DNA of 64,000 nucleotides from Sedimentisphaerales bacterium (GCA_016931715.1 JAFGEF010000102.1:1-64000); one strand, 5' to 3'; counted from the first letter of the stretch, positions 20,674 to 30,086 are shown. Made by a program: numbers and translations. The notes: generated by a model not told the origin, from the letters alone.

Positions 20674-22005
20674 ATGGCAAAAAAGAACGTGAAACTTATA
20701 GATGTGGAAACGCCAAATTTGTATCGGGAAATATTCCCATATTCCGAATTTCCAAGAATAGAATTCGATAATGAAAAAGTCGATTACAATTTTCCGAAAG
20801 ATATATGGATAACCGATACTACTTTCCGTGACGGCCAGCAGGCAAGGCCGCCATTTATGCCGAAACAAATTCTGAAAATCTATGATTTGCTCCACGAAAT
20901 AGACGGCGGCACAGGCTTAATCCGCCAGTGTGAGTTTTTCTTATACTCCGAACGCGACAGGGAAGCAGTAGAACTATGCAAAGAACGCGGATATACCTAT
21001 CCTGAAATCACAGGCTGGATTCGCGCGGTCGCTGCTGATTTTAAATTAGTCTCGCAAATGGGACTTGCCGAAACAGGCATTCTAACTTCAGCAAGCGATT
21101 ATCATATATTCCTGAAATTGCGCAAGACACGAGCGCAGGCGATGGCTTCATATCTTGACATAGCAAAAGCTGCCCTTGATAACGGCGTTATTCCAAGATG
21201 CCATTTTGAAGATATAACAAGAGCCGACTATGATGGTTTTGTCTTGCCATTTGCCGCAGAGCTGATGAAGCTTGGCGATGAGTACGACAAGCCTGTCAAG
21301 ATTCGTCTATGCGATACACTGGGTTTCGGTGTTCCATGGGCTGGAGTTGCTTTACCAAGAAGCGTTCCCAAGCTGATACACGGCCTGAGAAAAATCGGCG
21401 TTCCCGCCGAACAGCTCGAATGGCATGGCCACAACGATTTCCATAAAGTGCAGGTTGATGCTGCCACTGCATGGCTTTACGGATGCAGCGCGGCTAATAC
21501 GGCGATTTTCGGCTGCGGAGAACGAACGGGTAATCCTCCTCTTGAGGCTTTAGTGATTGAACATGCGCAATTGAAAGGAATAACCGAAGGCGTAAATTAC
21601 GCCGCTATAACAGAATTGGCACAATATGCCAAAAAAGAACTTGGCTTCGAAATACCGTCAAATTATCCATTAGTTGGAACTGATTTTAATGTCACTCGCG
21701 CGGGCATTCATGCAGACGGCCTGCTTAAAAACGAGGAAATTTACAATTGTTTCGATACTGAAAAGCTGCTGAAACGCTCCGTAGGAGTCGCAATTACAGA
21801 TAAATCAGGAGCGGCAGGCATTAAGCACTGGATCGAATCCCGGTACGAAATTGAAATTGCAAAGCATGACCCGCGAATCGAAAAAATAAAGAATAAGATA
21901 GATACCGAATACGAAGCCGACAGAATATCGGTGATTTCAGACATGGAAATGTTTGCCTGGGTGAAAGAAGTATTTGAAGATGATGTGCCGCCATTGAAAA
22001 AATAG
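20674..22005 (+). CDS. Re-citrate synthase-like DRE-TIM metallolyase
   Basis: A 443-residue member of the isopropylmalate/homocitrate synthase superfamily. The signature TTFRDGQQARPP is at about 49-60, and the metal-binding WHGHNDFHK and GCGERTGNPPLE follow. The overall pattern (NLYREIFPYSEFPRIEFD near the start, RQCEFFLYSERDREAVELC, EITGWIRAVAADF, PRCHFEDITRADYDG) is what I remember for Re-citrate synthases of clostridia and other anaerobes, rather than LeuA. A true LeuA is encoded at 56197-57756, which supports a different role here. It would condense acetyl-CoA with oxaloacetate. The functional call comes from memory of the family. Confidence 0.7.
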   Translation: MAKKNVKLIDVETPNLYREIFPYSEFPRIEFDNEKVDYNFPKDIWITDTTFRDGQQARPPFMPKQILKIYDLLHEIDGGTGLIRQCEFFLYSERDREAVELCKERGYTYPEITGWIRAVAADFKLVSQMGLAETGILTSASDYHIFLKLRKTRAQAMASYLDIAKAALDNGVIPRCHFEDITRADYDGFVLPFAAELMKLGDEYDKPVKIRLCDTLGFGVPWAGVALPRSVPKLIHGLRKIGVPAEQLEWHGHNDFHKVQVDAATAWLYGCSAANTAIFGCGERTGNPPLEALVIEHAQLKGITEGVNYAAITELAQYAKKELGFEIPSNYPLVGTDFNVTRAGIHADGLLKNEEIYNCFDTEKLLKRSVGVAITDKSGAAGIKHWIESRYEIEIAKHDPRIEKIKNKIDTEYEADRISVISDMEMFAWVKEVFEDDVPPLKK

Positions 22006-22425
22006 GAATAGGAAGAGGAAGAGGAATATAAAAAATGGACTTGTCAAAAACCAAGGGATATAAAGGCATGGTAGTTTGGCAAAAAGCTTACAAATTGGTT
22101 TTGGAAATTTATAAGTTAACATCCTCTTTTCCGAAATCTGAAATTTATGGACTTGCACAACAAATGCGCCGGGCGGCAGTTTCGGTTCCCTCTAACATTG
22201 CAGAAGGATATTGTAGAAAACATAAAGCTGAGTACAGGCAGTTTATGTCAATTGCTTATGGTTCACTCTCAGAATTAGAAACCCAATATATGCTTTCTAT
22301 CGATCTAAAATATACTGACTCAAACTCTGATATTGAAAATTTGTTCAGGGAAGCTGGAGCTATTTTGTACCGAATAATAAATCCTAAAGAGTAAAAAACT
22401 ATACCTATTCCTATACCTATTCCTA
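22003..22425. mobile_element. S23 cassette with inverted short-repeat arms
   Basis: A 423-base unit inserted between two genes. The left arm (22003-22030, TAGGAATAGG then GAGGAA units) begins exactly at the stop codon of the citrate-synthase-like gene. The right arm (about 22398-22425, CCTATTCCTA twice) ends five bases before the next start. Left arm and reverse complement of right arm agree at 22 of 28 positions. The arms enclose only the four-helix-bundle gene. The unit resembles the intervening sequences of 23S rRNA, where the same protein family sits inside a stem, but here it lies between protein genes. Confidence 0.55.
22035..22394 (+). CDS. Four-helix-bundle protein (S23/IVP family)
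   Basis: A 119-residue protein of the 23S-rRNA-intervening-sequence protein family: VWQKAYKLVLEIYKLTSSFP, then RRAAVSVPSNIAEGYCRK and SLSELETQ are diagnostic. Members form pentameric four-helix bundles and have no settled function. The purine-rich left repeat arm supplies the AGAGGAA-type ribosome binding site about ten bases before the ATG, so the gene carries its own translation signal. It sits between two unrelated genes and is bounded by inverted repeats. Confidence 0.92.
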   Translation: MDLSKTKGYKGMVVWQKAYKLVLEIYKLTSSFPKSEIYGLAQQMRRAAVSVPSNIAEGYCRKHKAEYRQFMSIAYGSLSELETQYMLSIDLKYTDSNSDIENLFREAGAILYRIINPKE

Positions 22426-22430
22426 CTATT

Positions 22431-23165
22431 ATGATAAACGCCGTTATATTTGACCTTGGAGAAACGATCCTGAATTTCGGGAAAATAAACCCTGCGAAAA
22501 TGTTCAGGGAAGGGGCGAAATTATCATACGATTATCTCAAAATCAACGGCCAGCCGGTTAGCGGCTTTAAGTCATACTGCCTGCGAAATCTTCTTGCATT
22601 GCGATTCAAAAATTTCGTGTCTGCAATAACCGGAAATGATTTCAACTCATCGGCTTTTTTAAGAAAAATCGGTACAAAAAAAGGAATAAAACTCGACGGC
22701 GAACAGTGGCGGCATTTTGCATGGCTCTGGTACGAGCCGCTAAGTAAAATCGCGAAAATAGAGCCTGATGTAAAATTGACTCTATCCAAACTGAAAAACG
22801 CAGGACTAAAACTTGGGATTCTTTCAAATACTTTCGTGAGCAGAGATTCTATTGAAAAGCAGCTTGCAGAGATAGGTATTCTGGATTTTTTCTCTGTAAG
22901 ACTTTATTCATACGAGTTCGATTTTCGCAAGCCTGATTTGCGGATTTTCAAAATCGCCGCTGAGAGAATCGGTGAAGCATTTGAGAATATTATGTATATA
23001 GGTGATCGCATTGATAAAGACGCAAAACCAACATTAAAGCTCGGCATGACACCCGTAATAAAAACCGCTTATACAAATATGGGGAAAAACATACCTCAGG
23101 GCGTTTTCCAAATCAACAAACTCTCCGAACTGCCAACTCTGGTTGAAAAAATAAATATGAAATAA
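22431..23165 (+). CDS. HAD superfamily hydrolase
   Basis: A 244-residue haloacid-dehalogenase-type protein. Motif I is altered: FDLGETILNF has Asp then Gly-Glu where DxD is usual, so the second catalytic Asp is Glu. Motif II is LGILSNTF (Ser/Thr position present). The Lys is in RKPDLRIFKIAAERIG, and motif IV is YIGDRIDKDAKP. A phosphatase or dehalogenase acting on a small metabolite is likely; the substrate is unknown. No purine-rich ribosome binding site precedes the ATG, because the pyrimidine-rich arm of the S23 cassette occupies that position. Confidence 0.85.
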   Translation: MINAVIFDLGETILNFGKINPAKMFREGAKLSYDYLKINGQPVSGFKSYCLRNLLALRFKNFVSAITGNDFNSSAFLRKIGTKKGIKLDGEQWRHFAWLWYEPLSKIAKIEPDVKLTLSKLKNAGLKLGILSNTFVSRDSIEKQLAEIGILDFFSVRLYSYEFDFRKPDLRIFKIAAERIGEAFENIMYIGDRIDKDAKPTLKLGMTPVIKTAYTNMGKNIPQGVFQINKLSELPTLVEKINMK

Positions 23166-23223
23166 AAAACCGAGTAAAAGTCCGGCTTTTTTCATATATC
23201 TAATCATTCATGTTTATTATTGA

Positions 23224-25932
23224 TTATTTCTTAGGTCTGCCGTAGTAAAGATAAGCACGGCCCTGATTTGCTCCAGCCTTCAGAGCTCCAATAACAATAT
23301 CATCGTAGCCGTCATTATTGACATCACCAGAAGCTAAACCAAAGCCAAAACCATCGTCAGGATTTTCTCCTGTAAAAATCCTTCCTGGTTTAGGATTTGG
23401 TTCGGACAATTCATTGCCCCAATAAACATATACTCTCCCGACAGAAGCACGGGTTCCAATTACTATATCATTCACATTGTCACCGTCTATATCGCCGCAT
23501 ATAACTTGAATACCATAGTCACTTTGTTCAACATCACCTTGAAACGTCACGTCGGGTTCTGTATCCAGGCTCTTTTTCGAGTTAGCATAAAAGAGATATA
23601 CACGACCTTGCTTGTTATTGTAACCTGGATCACCGATAACAAGGTCGTCATAACCGTCCTTATTCTGGTCGATACATACTATGCCGCCAATGTAATTTGT
23701 AGCTTCAGTTTTTTCTTTAAAGGTAATGTCAGCCTTCGCATTCATATTCGATTTAGTGCCGCCATAATAGATATATGTCCGATCCTGCTGCTTACCACGT
23801 GGGTAGTCAATAGTTCCAATTACTATGTCTCCGAAACCATCATTGTCAATATCACCACAGACAATTCGATGACCGAATTGATCCCTTAGGGTTTCTTCGG
23901 TGAATATCAGATCAGCAGAGGTATCCATTAGTTCCTTTTTGTTCCCATAGTAGAGGTAAGCACGACCTTTCCCATTACCCGGAGACCAGTATGCACATGC
24001 ACCCAGGATAATATCGCGATAGCCGTCATTGTCTATATCATAGATAGCAGGATAGCCCAGACTGAAAGCTGAACCTTTCTCCGCCTCCTGGACAAAAATC
24101 TCATCCGGTTTGACATCCATAGACTTTCGGTCACTGCCCCAGTAGAGATATGCACGCCCTCGACTCTCATTGTAACCGCCTGCTGCAATGACGATATCAT
24201 CATAACCATCATTGTCGATATCACCACATGCAATACCGTCGCCGAATAACTCTTTCTCATTCTGCCCTTCGAGAATTAAATCGGCTTTAGTGTCCATATT
24301 CGGCCCGCCATAGTACAAGCAGACGCGGCCTCGATAGCTATCGTATTTCCTCGCGTCTATAAGTATATCGTCATATCCATCTCCATCGACATCGCCGCAG
24401 ACAATTCGAGAACCAAACAGGCTGTTTGGCTCTCCATCAAATACCATGTCAGGGACCGTTGACTCCATTTGTTTTCTTTCCTTAGTCAACTGTAGGAGAG
24501 TTTTACCCGACTCGGTTTTAATAGAGCTATCAGCACCTTTATTGATAAGCAGTTCGGCGATTTTATAGTCTTGATTGACAGCGATGTACAGAGGAGTGCG
24601 ACCATCTTTGTCTTTGTCATTGATGTCGGCACCTTTGGCGATTAGCAATTCTACTATATCCTTTTTTGCAAGTCGTGCGGCGTAATGAAGGGCAGTAAAT
24701 CCGCTTTCATCATCTTTGGTATTAACATCGGCGCCTTTGTCTAAAAGGAGTTTTATAATATCTACATCAGCCGATTCGGCAGCCAGATGCAATGGTGTCC
24801 GGCCGTTTTTGTCCTTCAGGTTCACATCTGTTCCCTTGTTCAGAAGCAGTTCAATTGTATCCTTTGACAGCCAATATTGGCTGAAATTGGAATTTTTCAT
24901 ATCCAAAGGTAAATGCAGGACAGTCTGCCCTCTATCATCCTTTGCACTAATATCGGCACCTGCTTCTAAAAGCAGCTTGATGATTTCCGTGTTGCCTGAC
25001 CAAGCTGCACGCTGTAACGGTGTATATCCCCGTCCCCATTCGTCTTTAGCATTTACATCAGCACCATGCTGAATGAGAAATTCAACTATTTCTCTGGACC
25101 AGCTTCTAACCCCGGCATGAATGGTAGGCTGATAAAGCCCGCCATTGACATCGGCCCCTTTCGAGACCAGTAATTTAACCATCTCGAAGTTGTTGCATGC
25201 TGCTTCCTGCAAAGGTCCCCAATCTTTCGGATAGTTTACATCTGACCCGTGGTCGATCAGGTATTCAGCTATTGCTGTATTTTTCTTATTCACAGCCCGG
25301 CACAATGGAGGCCATTGTCCTGCATTCATATTGGGGTCTTCCTCAACAAGCAGTTTTACCATTTCAATATTGTTCGAATCAGCCGCATGCCATAATGGAG
25401 TACTATCAATAAGCCCAATTCTAATCAATAATCTCGGATCTCCTTCATTCTCATTATAGAAATCGCTCCACTTGGCATCTATATCAGCCCCTTCTGCTAT
25501 GAGGGATTTAACCGGTTCAATATCTCCCTTTTTTACAGCTTCAAAAAGTGCTCGGTTTTTCTTTGCTTGTTGTGTGCGCTCAATCATTACTTTCGCTGAA
25601 GCGGAAATCGGACTATCTGGAAATCCATCGAGAAGTTTTTTAAATTCGGACAATGATGTATCAAACTGCCGCATTTCGAAATAAGACTGAGCGATCCAGT
25701 ATTGAGCATCCTGGGCTATTCTGCTGTTTGGCATCGCATTTATTACTTTATTGTATTCGGTAATCGCGGCTTTGTAATCGGCGGTCTTTCGAAGCTCATT
25801 GGCTTTTTCAAAGTATCCTTCAGCTTCCGTATTTGTTCCTGATTTGTTATTCGCATAAGATAAAACACTCAGAGCAGTGACAAATACAAGAGTCGTGCAT
25901 ATTGTCATTGAGATTATTTTTCTATTATTCAT
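23224..25932 (-). CDS. Large secreted protein with ankyrin and FG-GAP repeats
   Basis: A 902-residue exported protein (signal peptide to about residue 28). Order of parts: a TPR/YbgF-like segment at about 35-125 (EYNKVINAMPNSRIAQDAQYW), roughly ten ankyrin repeats at about 130-490 (GRTPLHLAAESADVDIIKLL), and about seven FG-GAP/integrin-alpha blades at about 505-900. The blades carry Ca-type loops such as DVDGDGYDDI and DIDNDGYDDI, and the whole would make a propeller with calcium sites. Third gene of a sigma/anti-sigma operon, 12 bases past the anti-sigma. The ankyrin-to-propeller fusion on one exported chain is unusual. The function is unknown; protein or glycan binding at the surface is inferred. 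Confidence 0.8.
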   Translation of the reverse strand: MNNRKIISMTICTTLVFVTALSVLSYANNKSGTNTEAEGYFEKANELRKTADYKAAITEYNKVINAMPNSRIAQDAQYWIAQSYFEMRQFDTSLSEFKKLLDGFPDSPISASAKVMIERTQQAKKNRALFEAVKKGDIEPVKSLIAEGADIDAKWSDFYNENEGDPRLLIRIGLIDSTPLWHAADSNNIEMVKLLVEEDPNMNAGQWPPLCRAVNKKNTAIAEYLIDHGSDVNYPKDWGPLQEAACNNFEMVKLLVSKGADVNGGLYQPTIHAGVRSWSREIVEFLIQHGADVNAKDEWGRGYTPLQRAAWSGNTEIIKLLLEAGADISAKDDRGQTVLHLPLDMKNSNFSQYWLSKDTIELLLNKGTDVNLKDKNGRTPLHLAAESADVDIIKLLLDKGADVNTKDDESGFTALHYAARLAKKDIVELLIAKGADINDKDKDGRTPLYIAVNQDYKIAELLINKGADSSIKTESGKTLLQLTKERKQMESTVPDMVFDGEPNSLFGSRIVCGDVDGDGYDDILIDARKYDSYRGRVCLYYGGPNMDTKADLILEGQNEKELFGDGIACGDIDNDGYDDIVIAAGGYNESRGRAYLYWGSDRKSMDVKPDEIFVQEAEKGSAFSLGYPAIYDIDNDGYRDIILGACAYWSPGNGKGRAYLYYGNKKELMDTSADLIFTEETLRDQFGHRIVCGDIDNDGFGDIVIGTIDYPRGKQQDRTYIYYGGTKSNMNAKADITFKEKTEATNYIGGIVCIDQNKDGYDDLVIGDPGYNNKQGRVYLFYANSKKSLDTEPDVTFQGDVEQSDYGIQVICGDIDGDNVNDIVIGTRASVGRVYVYWGNELSEPNPKPGRIFTGENPDDGFGFGLASGDVNNDGYDDIVIGALKAGANQGRAYLYYGRPKK

Positions 25933-25944
25933 TTTAGTTTCCCT

Positions 25945-26874
25945 TTATTTCCCGGCGTTTATCGATTGCGCCATATCCATCAATTGTGACATTTCAACTT
26001 TGCCGATTAAGACATAAGAAAGTGAGTCATCCCTCCATGCAAGAATGGTTCCGCCGCTTTGTCCTTTGTTTTGAAAAACTGCATATTCTCTGAAATCCTG
26101 CGGACCGAGACTCCGCTGTCCGTCCAGGGGCTGCTCGAATAACGATATTGAATTGATACCGTTGGTATAAAGCATCTGCATAGCGTCACGATCTTCAATT
26201 CTCCTGATCTGATCGAGAGAATAGCCTGGGAAAAGTCTCGACGGCGCGGACAAATCGAAATCGGCGGTTTCTCGTGCTTCCGAGAGTGTCAATGTGTGAC
26301 CATTGGAAATCGCCGGTGTTTGACTTGTGATAGATTGTGTTGGAAAGGCAGGATTTCTTACAATTATGCCAGGATTCATATACTCTGGTTGGTCACCGAT
26401 AGATTCGAAATACAGGATGTCATCTTGACTTACCTGCATCTGTAACGATTGTGCTGCGGCAGAATTTAAAGAAGCCTGGTGAGCTATAAAATCCTGATGT
26501 TCTTTTAAATAAAAGTTTATTGTAACCGTTTCATCAGCTTCAATAGTAGTGGTACTCCTGGCAGCTTCTAATTCACTTTTAGCAATCTCTAATTCATCTT
26601 TAAGATTTGTAGTTTTCTCATATAAAGCAAAACAAACCGAGATGGATGATATAATAAGAAACGCTGCGGCAATATAACTAATGTTTCTCAATAATACTAT
26701 CTTACGAATGTTTGGTTCATGTGTTACTGAATTGGATTTTACCTGAGACTTGAAATTTTCAATTTCTATTTTATGGTCATTTTTCCATTTATTAAAATCG
26801 AACTTTAAACCATCCCGACTGATAGCGTTAGTTATCAGTTCGTCTAAGTTTTTATTGTTTTTATCAGTATTCAT
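25945..26874 (-). CDS. Putative anti-sigma factor with RseB/MucB-like outer domain
   Basis: A 309-residue protein overlapping the sigma gene by four bases. The cytoplasmic N-terminus is followed by one membrane helix at about 62-84 (YIAAAFLIISSISVCFALYE). A helical stalk comes next, and then a C-terminal domain at about 215-305 containing MQMLYTNGINSISLFEQ, VFQNKGQSGGTILAWRDD and VLIGKVEMSQLMDMAQSI. That last part resembles the C-terminal domain of RseB/MucB regulators of sigma-E. No zinc motif is present in the N-terminus. The role as sigma partner follows from position and topology; the RseB likeness is by eye. Confidence 0.65.
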   Translation of the reverse strand: MNTDKNNKNLDELITNAISRDGLKFDFNKWKNDHKIEIENFKSQVKSNSVTHEPNIRKIVLLRNISYIAAAFLIISSISVCFALYEKTTNLKDELEIAKSELEAARSTTTIEADETVTINFYLKEHQDFIAHQASLNSAAAQSLQMQVSQDDILYFESIGDQPEYMNPGIIVRNPAFPTQSITSQTPAISNGHTLTLSEARETADFDLSAPSRLFPGYSLDQIRRIEDRDAMQMLYTNGINSISLFEQPLDGQRSLGPQDFREYAVFQNKGQSGGTILAWRDDSLSYVLIGKVEMSQLMDMAQSINAGK

Positions 26875-27401
26875 AATTGATTCTCCGACAAATCCATTTT
26901 TCTTAAATAGTTTGCCATTTTTCTTTTTGCTCTCGTCAGCCTGCCATTAATAGAAGCCTTTGATATTCCCAGAACAGAACTGATTTGGTCGTATGACAAG
27001 CCGTCATAATATCGCAAAACTACAAGCTCTTTCATTGCATTTGGAAGTTTTTCAATCGCTTGATTTATATGCATATTCTTGTCATTTGTATTCTGGACTC
27101 TTTGTGAAAAAGCTTCTTTGTCCAATCTTGTGCTTTTTTCAGAGAGCATATCTTTAGCTACATTGCGGCAGATAGCGGCCAGCCATTGAGCGAACTTGTT
27201 TTGATTTTTCATTTTTTTGAGATTTACGAGTGCACGGGCGAAGGTTTCCTGTGCAGAATCTTCGGCAAGCTGATGATCGCTTAAAATCGAGTAGCTTATC
27301 GCGACCATCGCTGAATAGTATCTGCCGCAAAGCTTACCAAAGCTATCGATATCGCCGCTTGCAGCCGCTTCTATCAAATTTATTTCCGAAATCTCGTGCA
27401 C
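26871..27401 (-). CDS. ECF-type RNA polymerase sigma factor
   Basis: A 176-residue ECF sigma factor. Region 2: YSILSDHQLAEDSAQETFAR and FAQWLAAICRNVAKDML (about residues 35-90). Region 4: MKELVVLRYYDGLSYDQISS and SKASINGRLTRAKRKM (about 120-165). The start is a GTG at 27401 with only a weak upstream site; no better start was found. It heads the operon sigma/anti-sigma/ankyrin-FG-GAP protein, a twin in design of the operon at 4671-7251. The upstream 98 bases to lgt contain no promoter I can name. Confidence 0.9.
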   Translation of the reverse strand: MHEISEINLIEAAASGDIDSFGKLCGRYYSAMVAISYSILSDHQLAEDSAQETFARALVNLKKMKNQNKFAQWLAAICRNVAKDMLSEKSTRLDKEAFSQRVQNTNDKNMHINQAIEKLPNAMKELVVLRYYDGLSYDQISSVLGISKASINGRLTRAKRKMANYLRKMDLSENQL

Positions 27402-27499
27402 TTTTATAGGTTAACCTAATTAAAAACAATCAGCTAATTTGTTTCTGTATAATAGTCTGCTTTTTGCCTGAAAATAAGCGCAAAAAAAATGAATATTCT

Positions 27500-28249
27500 C
27501 TAAATATTTGATTTTTGAATATGTCTGAGCTTTGTTATTAGCAAAATACATGAAATTCCCGCCGCTATCAGGCAAATCAGTTGTGATAAAGTAAGTGGGC
27601 CAATATATCTATGATGGTCGAAATCTCCTCTGAATATTTCGATTATCGCTCGTCCGAATCCATAGAGAGCTAAAAACCAGAGAATTTTCGTTCCGCGCCA
27701 TTGATTGCCTCTGAACTTCATAAAAACAATCATGATTATAAACATGAGTATGATTTCGTAAATTTGTGTCGGATGAAGTGGAATCCCAGCCGGAGCAATC
27801 CGGCTTGTTTGCGGAAAAGTAATTGCCCAGGGCAAATTACATGGTTTGCCATAGCAGCAGCCGTTGAACAAACATCCGAGCTTGGCAAAAATAAAAGGTA
27901 CAGGAATCGACATAGCAAGTATGTCCAGTGCTTCGCTTTTACGTTTGCATAATAAAAGAACTAAAGGTACTGATAAAACAAAATAGGCCAGTAGTCCGCC
28001 CCATAAGCCACCCTGTTTATAGTGAGTCATCGAAAACAAAGCAAGGAAATCAAATTGAGATTTTTGAATGTCAAATAATATCTTTGCGCCGATAGTCATC
28101 GCGAATACATAGCAGATTCCGGAAATAATCCACACGCGATGACGAAGTTTAAAACCTCTCGCAAGAAAGAAAGCGATAAAAAAGTACAAAAGGAAACCGA
28201 TAATATAAAAAACACCATATGTTGGCATCGATCCGATTCGCGGCCACAT
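27500..28249 (-). CDS. lgt: Prolipoprotein diacylglyceryl transferase (Lgt family)
   Basis: A 249-residue membrane protein with about seven helices. SMPTYGVFYIIGF at the N-terminus, GLWGGLLAY, the NGCCYGKPC motif (about residues 128-137) and LHPTQIYE (about 156-163) are Lgt family features. The enzyme transfers diacylglycerol to the lipobox Cys of lipoproteins, of which several are encoded in this window. The position usually occupied by Arg ahead of the LGC motif is Lys here (FAKLGCLFNG). It could be a divergent paralog rather than the only Lgt. Confidence 0.8.
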   Translation of the reverse strand: MWPRIGSMPTYGVFYIIGFLLYFFIAFFLARGFKLRHRVWIISGICYVFAMTIGAKILFDIQKSQFDFLALFSMTHYKQGGLWGGLLAYFVLSVPLVLLLCKRKSEALDILAMSIPVPFIFAKLGCLFNGCCYGKPCNLPWAITFPQTSRIAPAGIPLHPTQIYEIILMFIIMIVFMKFRGNQWRGTKILWFLALYGFGRAIIEIFRGDFDHHRYIGPLTLSQLICLIAAGISCILLITKLRHIQKSNI

Positions 28250-28429
28250 TTTTTACCTCGTATAAAAATTCTTTATATAAATCCTTATATAACATACATT
28301 ACAAGGTAAGAAATATCAATATTTGAGAATGATATTTTCACCGGTATAATACGCCGTCCTTGACAATTCTCCCTGTGTAGCTTAATCTATCTATTTCTAT
28401 ACTTTAGCAATATTAAGGAACTATAAACA

Positions 28430-30085
28430 ATGCCTCAAAAGGTTGTAACACGATTTGCACCGTCTCCGACGGGTTATTTGCATGTAGGCGGGGCCAGGAC
28501 CGCCCTTTTTAACTGGCTCTGGGCACGAAGAAACAGCGGTACGTTCATACTGCGCATCGAAGATACCGACCAGAAACGCAATACGCTGACCGCGACAAAG
28601 CAGGTGATGGACGATTTGCGATGGCTCGGAATAGAATGGGACGAAGGTCCCGAAGTCGGAGGCCCGAACGGACCATATCTCCAGTCGCAGAGAATGGATA
28701 TATACGAAAAATATATCAGGCAGCTAATAGACGAGAAAAAAGCTTATTACTGCTTTGAAACATCGCAGGAGCTTGATGAGCTTCGCGAGGAGGCTGAAGC
28801 CGATAAAAAGGGATTTTCATACAAGCGGCCTGAAAAATTTCCTACTCATGAAGATGCACAAAAAGCACGCGAAGAAGGCAGACCGGTAACGGTTCGTTTT
28901 GCTGTGCCGCAGGACAAACCGGTTGTCGTAAATGATGTAATTCGCGGCGAAATTACTTTTGCGCCAAGTGATATCAGTGACTTTATCATACAGAAAAGCG
29001 ATGGTTTTCCGACATACAATTTTGCGTGTGTTATTGACGATCACCTGATGAAAGTCACTCACATCATTCGCGGCCAGGAGCATCTGAACAATACGCCGGG
29101 ACAACAGACGTTATGGATCGCACTGGGATTTGGCGAATTGCCAAAGTACGCACACATGTCCGTTACAATCAGTGAATCAGGCGGGAAACTCTCAAAGCGA
29201 GAGCGTCCGGCGGCTTTACGCACTGCTATAAAGGCCATGCCTGATATTGACCTTGATACTCTGGCCAGCGTTGGCGGAATTTCACGACAAGAGCTTGATG
29301 CTTTTCTTGAAGCAAAAAGCACGCCTGATATGCCTATAATAAATAATATCGCAGAGTATTTGAAGGTACCGCTTCCGGAAATCAATATCGTAGATTTCTC
29401 CAAGAGCGGCTATATACCGGAAACTATGGTGAACTTTCTGGCTTTGCTTGGCTGGAATCCAGGTGACAGTCGAGAGATTATGAAAATCGACGAGCTTGTC
29501 GAAGCGTTCGATGTCTCACGTTTAACCAAATCGAACAGCCTGTTCGACAGGCAGAAACTCGTCGCTTTCAATACGGAGCATCTTAAAATGGTTCCGCGCG
29601 AAAAACTGCTCGGCTATTTCAAGGCTTATTTGAAAGAGATTGATTCGCCTGTGAGTAAAACAGACGATGAAACACTTCTGCGAATAATCAAACTCTGCGA
29701 AGGTGCAAGAACTCTCGCGGATATCGAACGAAAGAGCAGGTTTTTATTCCTAAGTAACGAAGAAATTACCTATGAACAGAAAGCTATCGAAAAAGTTCTG
29801 CTCAAGGGCGATGGATTCAACATTTTAAAGACTATTCGGTCCAGAATAGAAACTCAGACACCGGTTGACGCTCAAAATATTGAAGCAATGCTGATGAAGT
29901 TAGCTGAAGAAAAGAAGATAGGTTTGGGCAAAGTAGCTCAGCCTCTTCGCGTGGCTCTTTGCGGCAGCACGATTAGCATATCTATCTTTGAGGCTGTCGA
30001 GATGTTAGGTAAAGAAAATACATTAGCCAGAATAGACAAAACAATAAAAGTTGTTGAAGGCAAAGCCGCGATAGGAGGATTTTAA
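28430..30085 (+). CDS. gltX: Glutamyl-tRNA synthetase
   Basis: A 551-residue class I aminoacyl-tRNA synthetase. FAPSPTGYLHVGGARTALFN holds the HIGH-type motif (HVGG, about residues 17-20), RIEDTDQKR lies at about 42-50, and KLSKRERP is the KMSKS-type loop (about 255). The enzyme is about 60-70 residues longer than usual GltX. An extra segment follows the KLSKR loop (about 265-315, AMPDIDLDTLASVGGISRQE and beyond) before the normal NFLALLGWNPG. It should charge tRNA-Glu (possibly tRNA-Gln as well). The PfkB kinase gene follows one base after the stop. Confidence 0.96.
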   Translation: MPQKVVTRFAPSPTGYLHVGGARTALFNWLWARRNSGTFILRIEDTDQKRNTLTATKQVMDDLRWLGIEWDEGPEVGGPNGPYLQSQRMDIYEKYIRQLIDEKKAYYCFETSQELDELREEAEADKKGFSYKRPEKFPTHEDAQKAREEGRPVTVRFAVPQDKPVVVNDVIRGEITFAPSDISDFIIQKSDGFPTYNFACVIDDHLMKVTHIIRGQEHLNNTPGQQTLWIALGFGELPKYAHMSVTISESGGKLSKRERPAALRTAIKAMPDIDLDTLASVGGISRQELDAFLEAKSTPDMPIINNIAEYLKVPLPEINIVDFSKSGYIPETMVNFLALLGWNPGDSREIMKIDELVEAFDVSRLTKSNSLFDRQKLVAFNTEHLKMVPREKLLGYFKAYLKEIDSPVSKTDDETLLRIIKLCEGARTLADIERKSRFLFLSNEEITYEQKAIEKVLLKGDGFNILKTIRSRIETQTPVDAQNIEAMLMKLAEEKKIGLGKVAQPLRVALCGSTISISIFEAVEMLGKENTLARIDKTIKVVEGKAAIGGF

Positions 30086-30086
30086 G

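Noticed and set aside
23165-23200. CCGAGTAAAAGTCCGG plus T run as a terminator after the HAD gene
   Set aside because: Only three strong pairs can form; possible but too weak to list.
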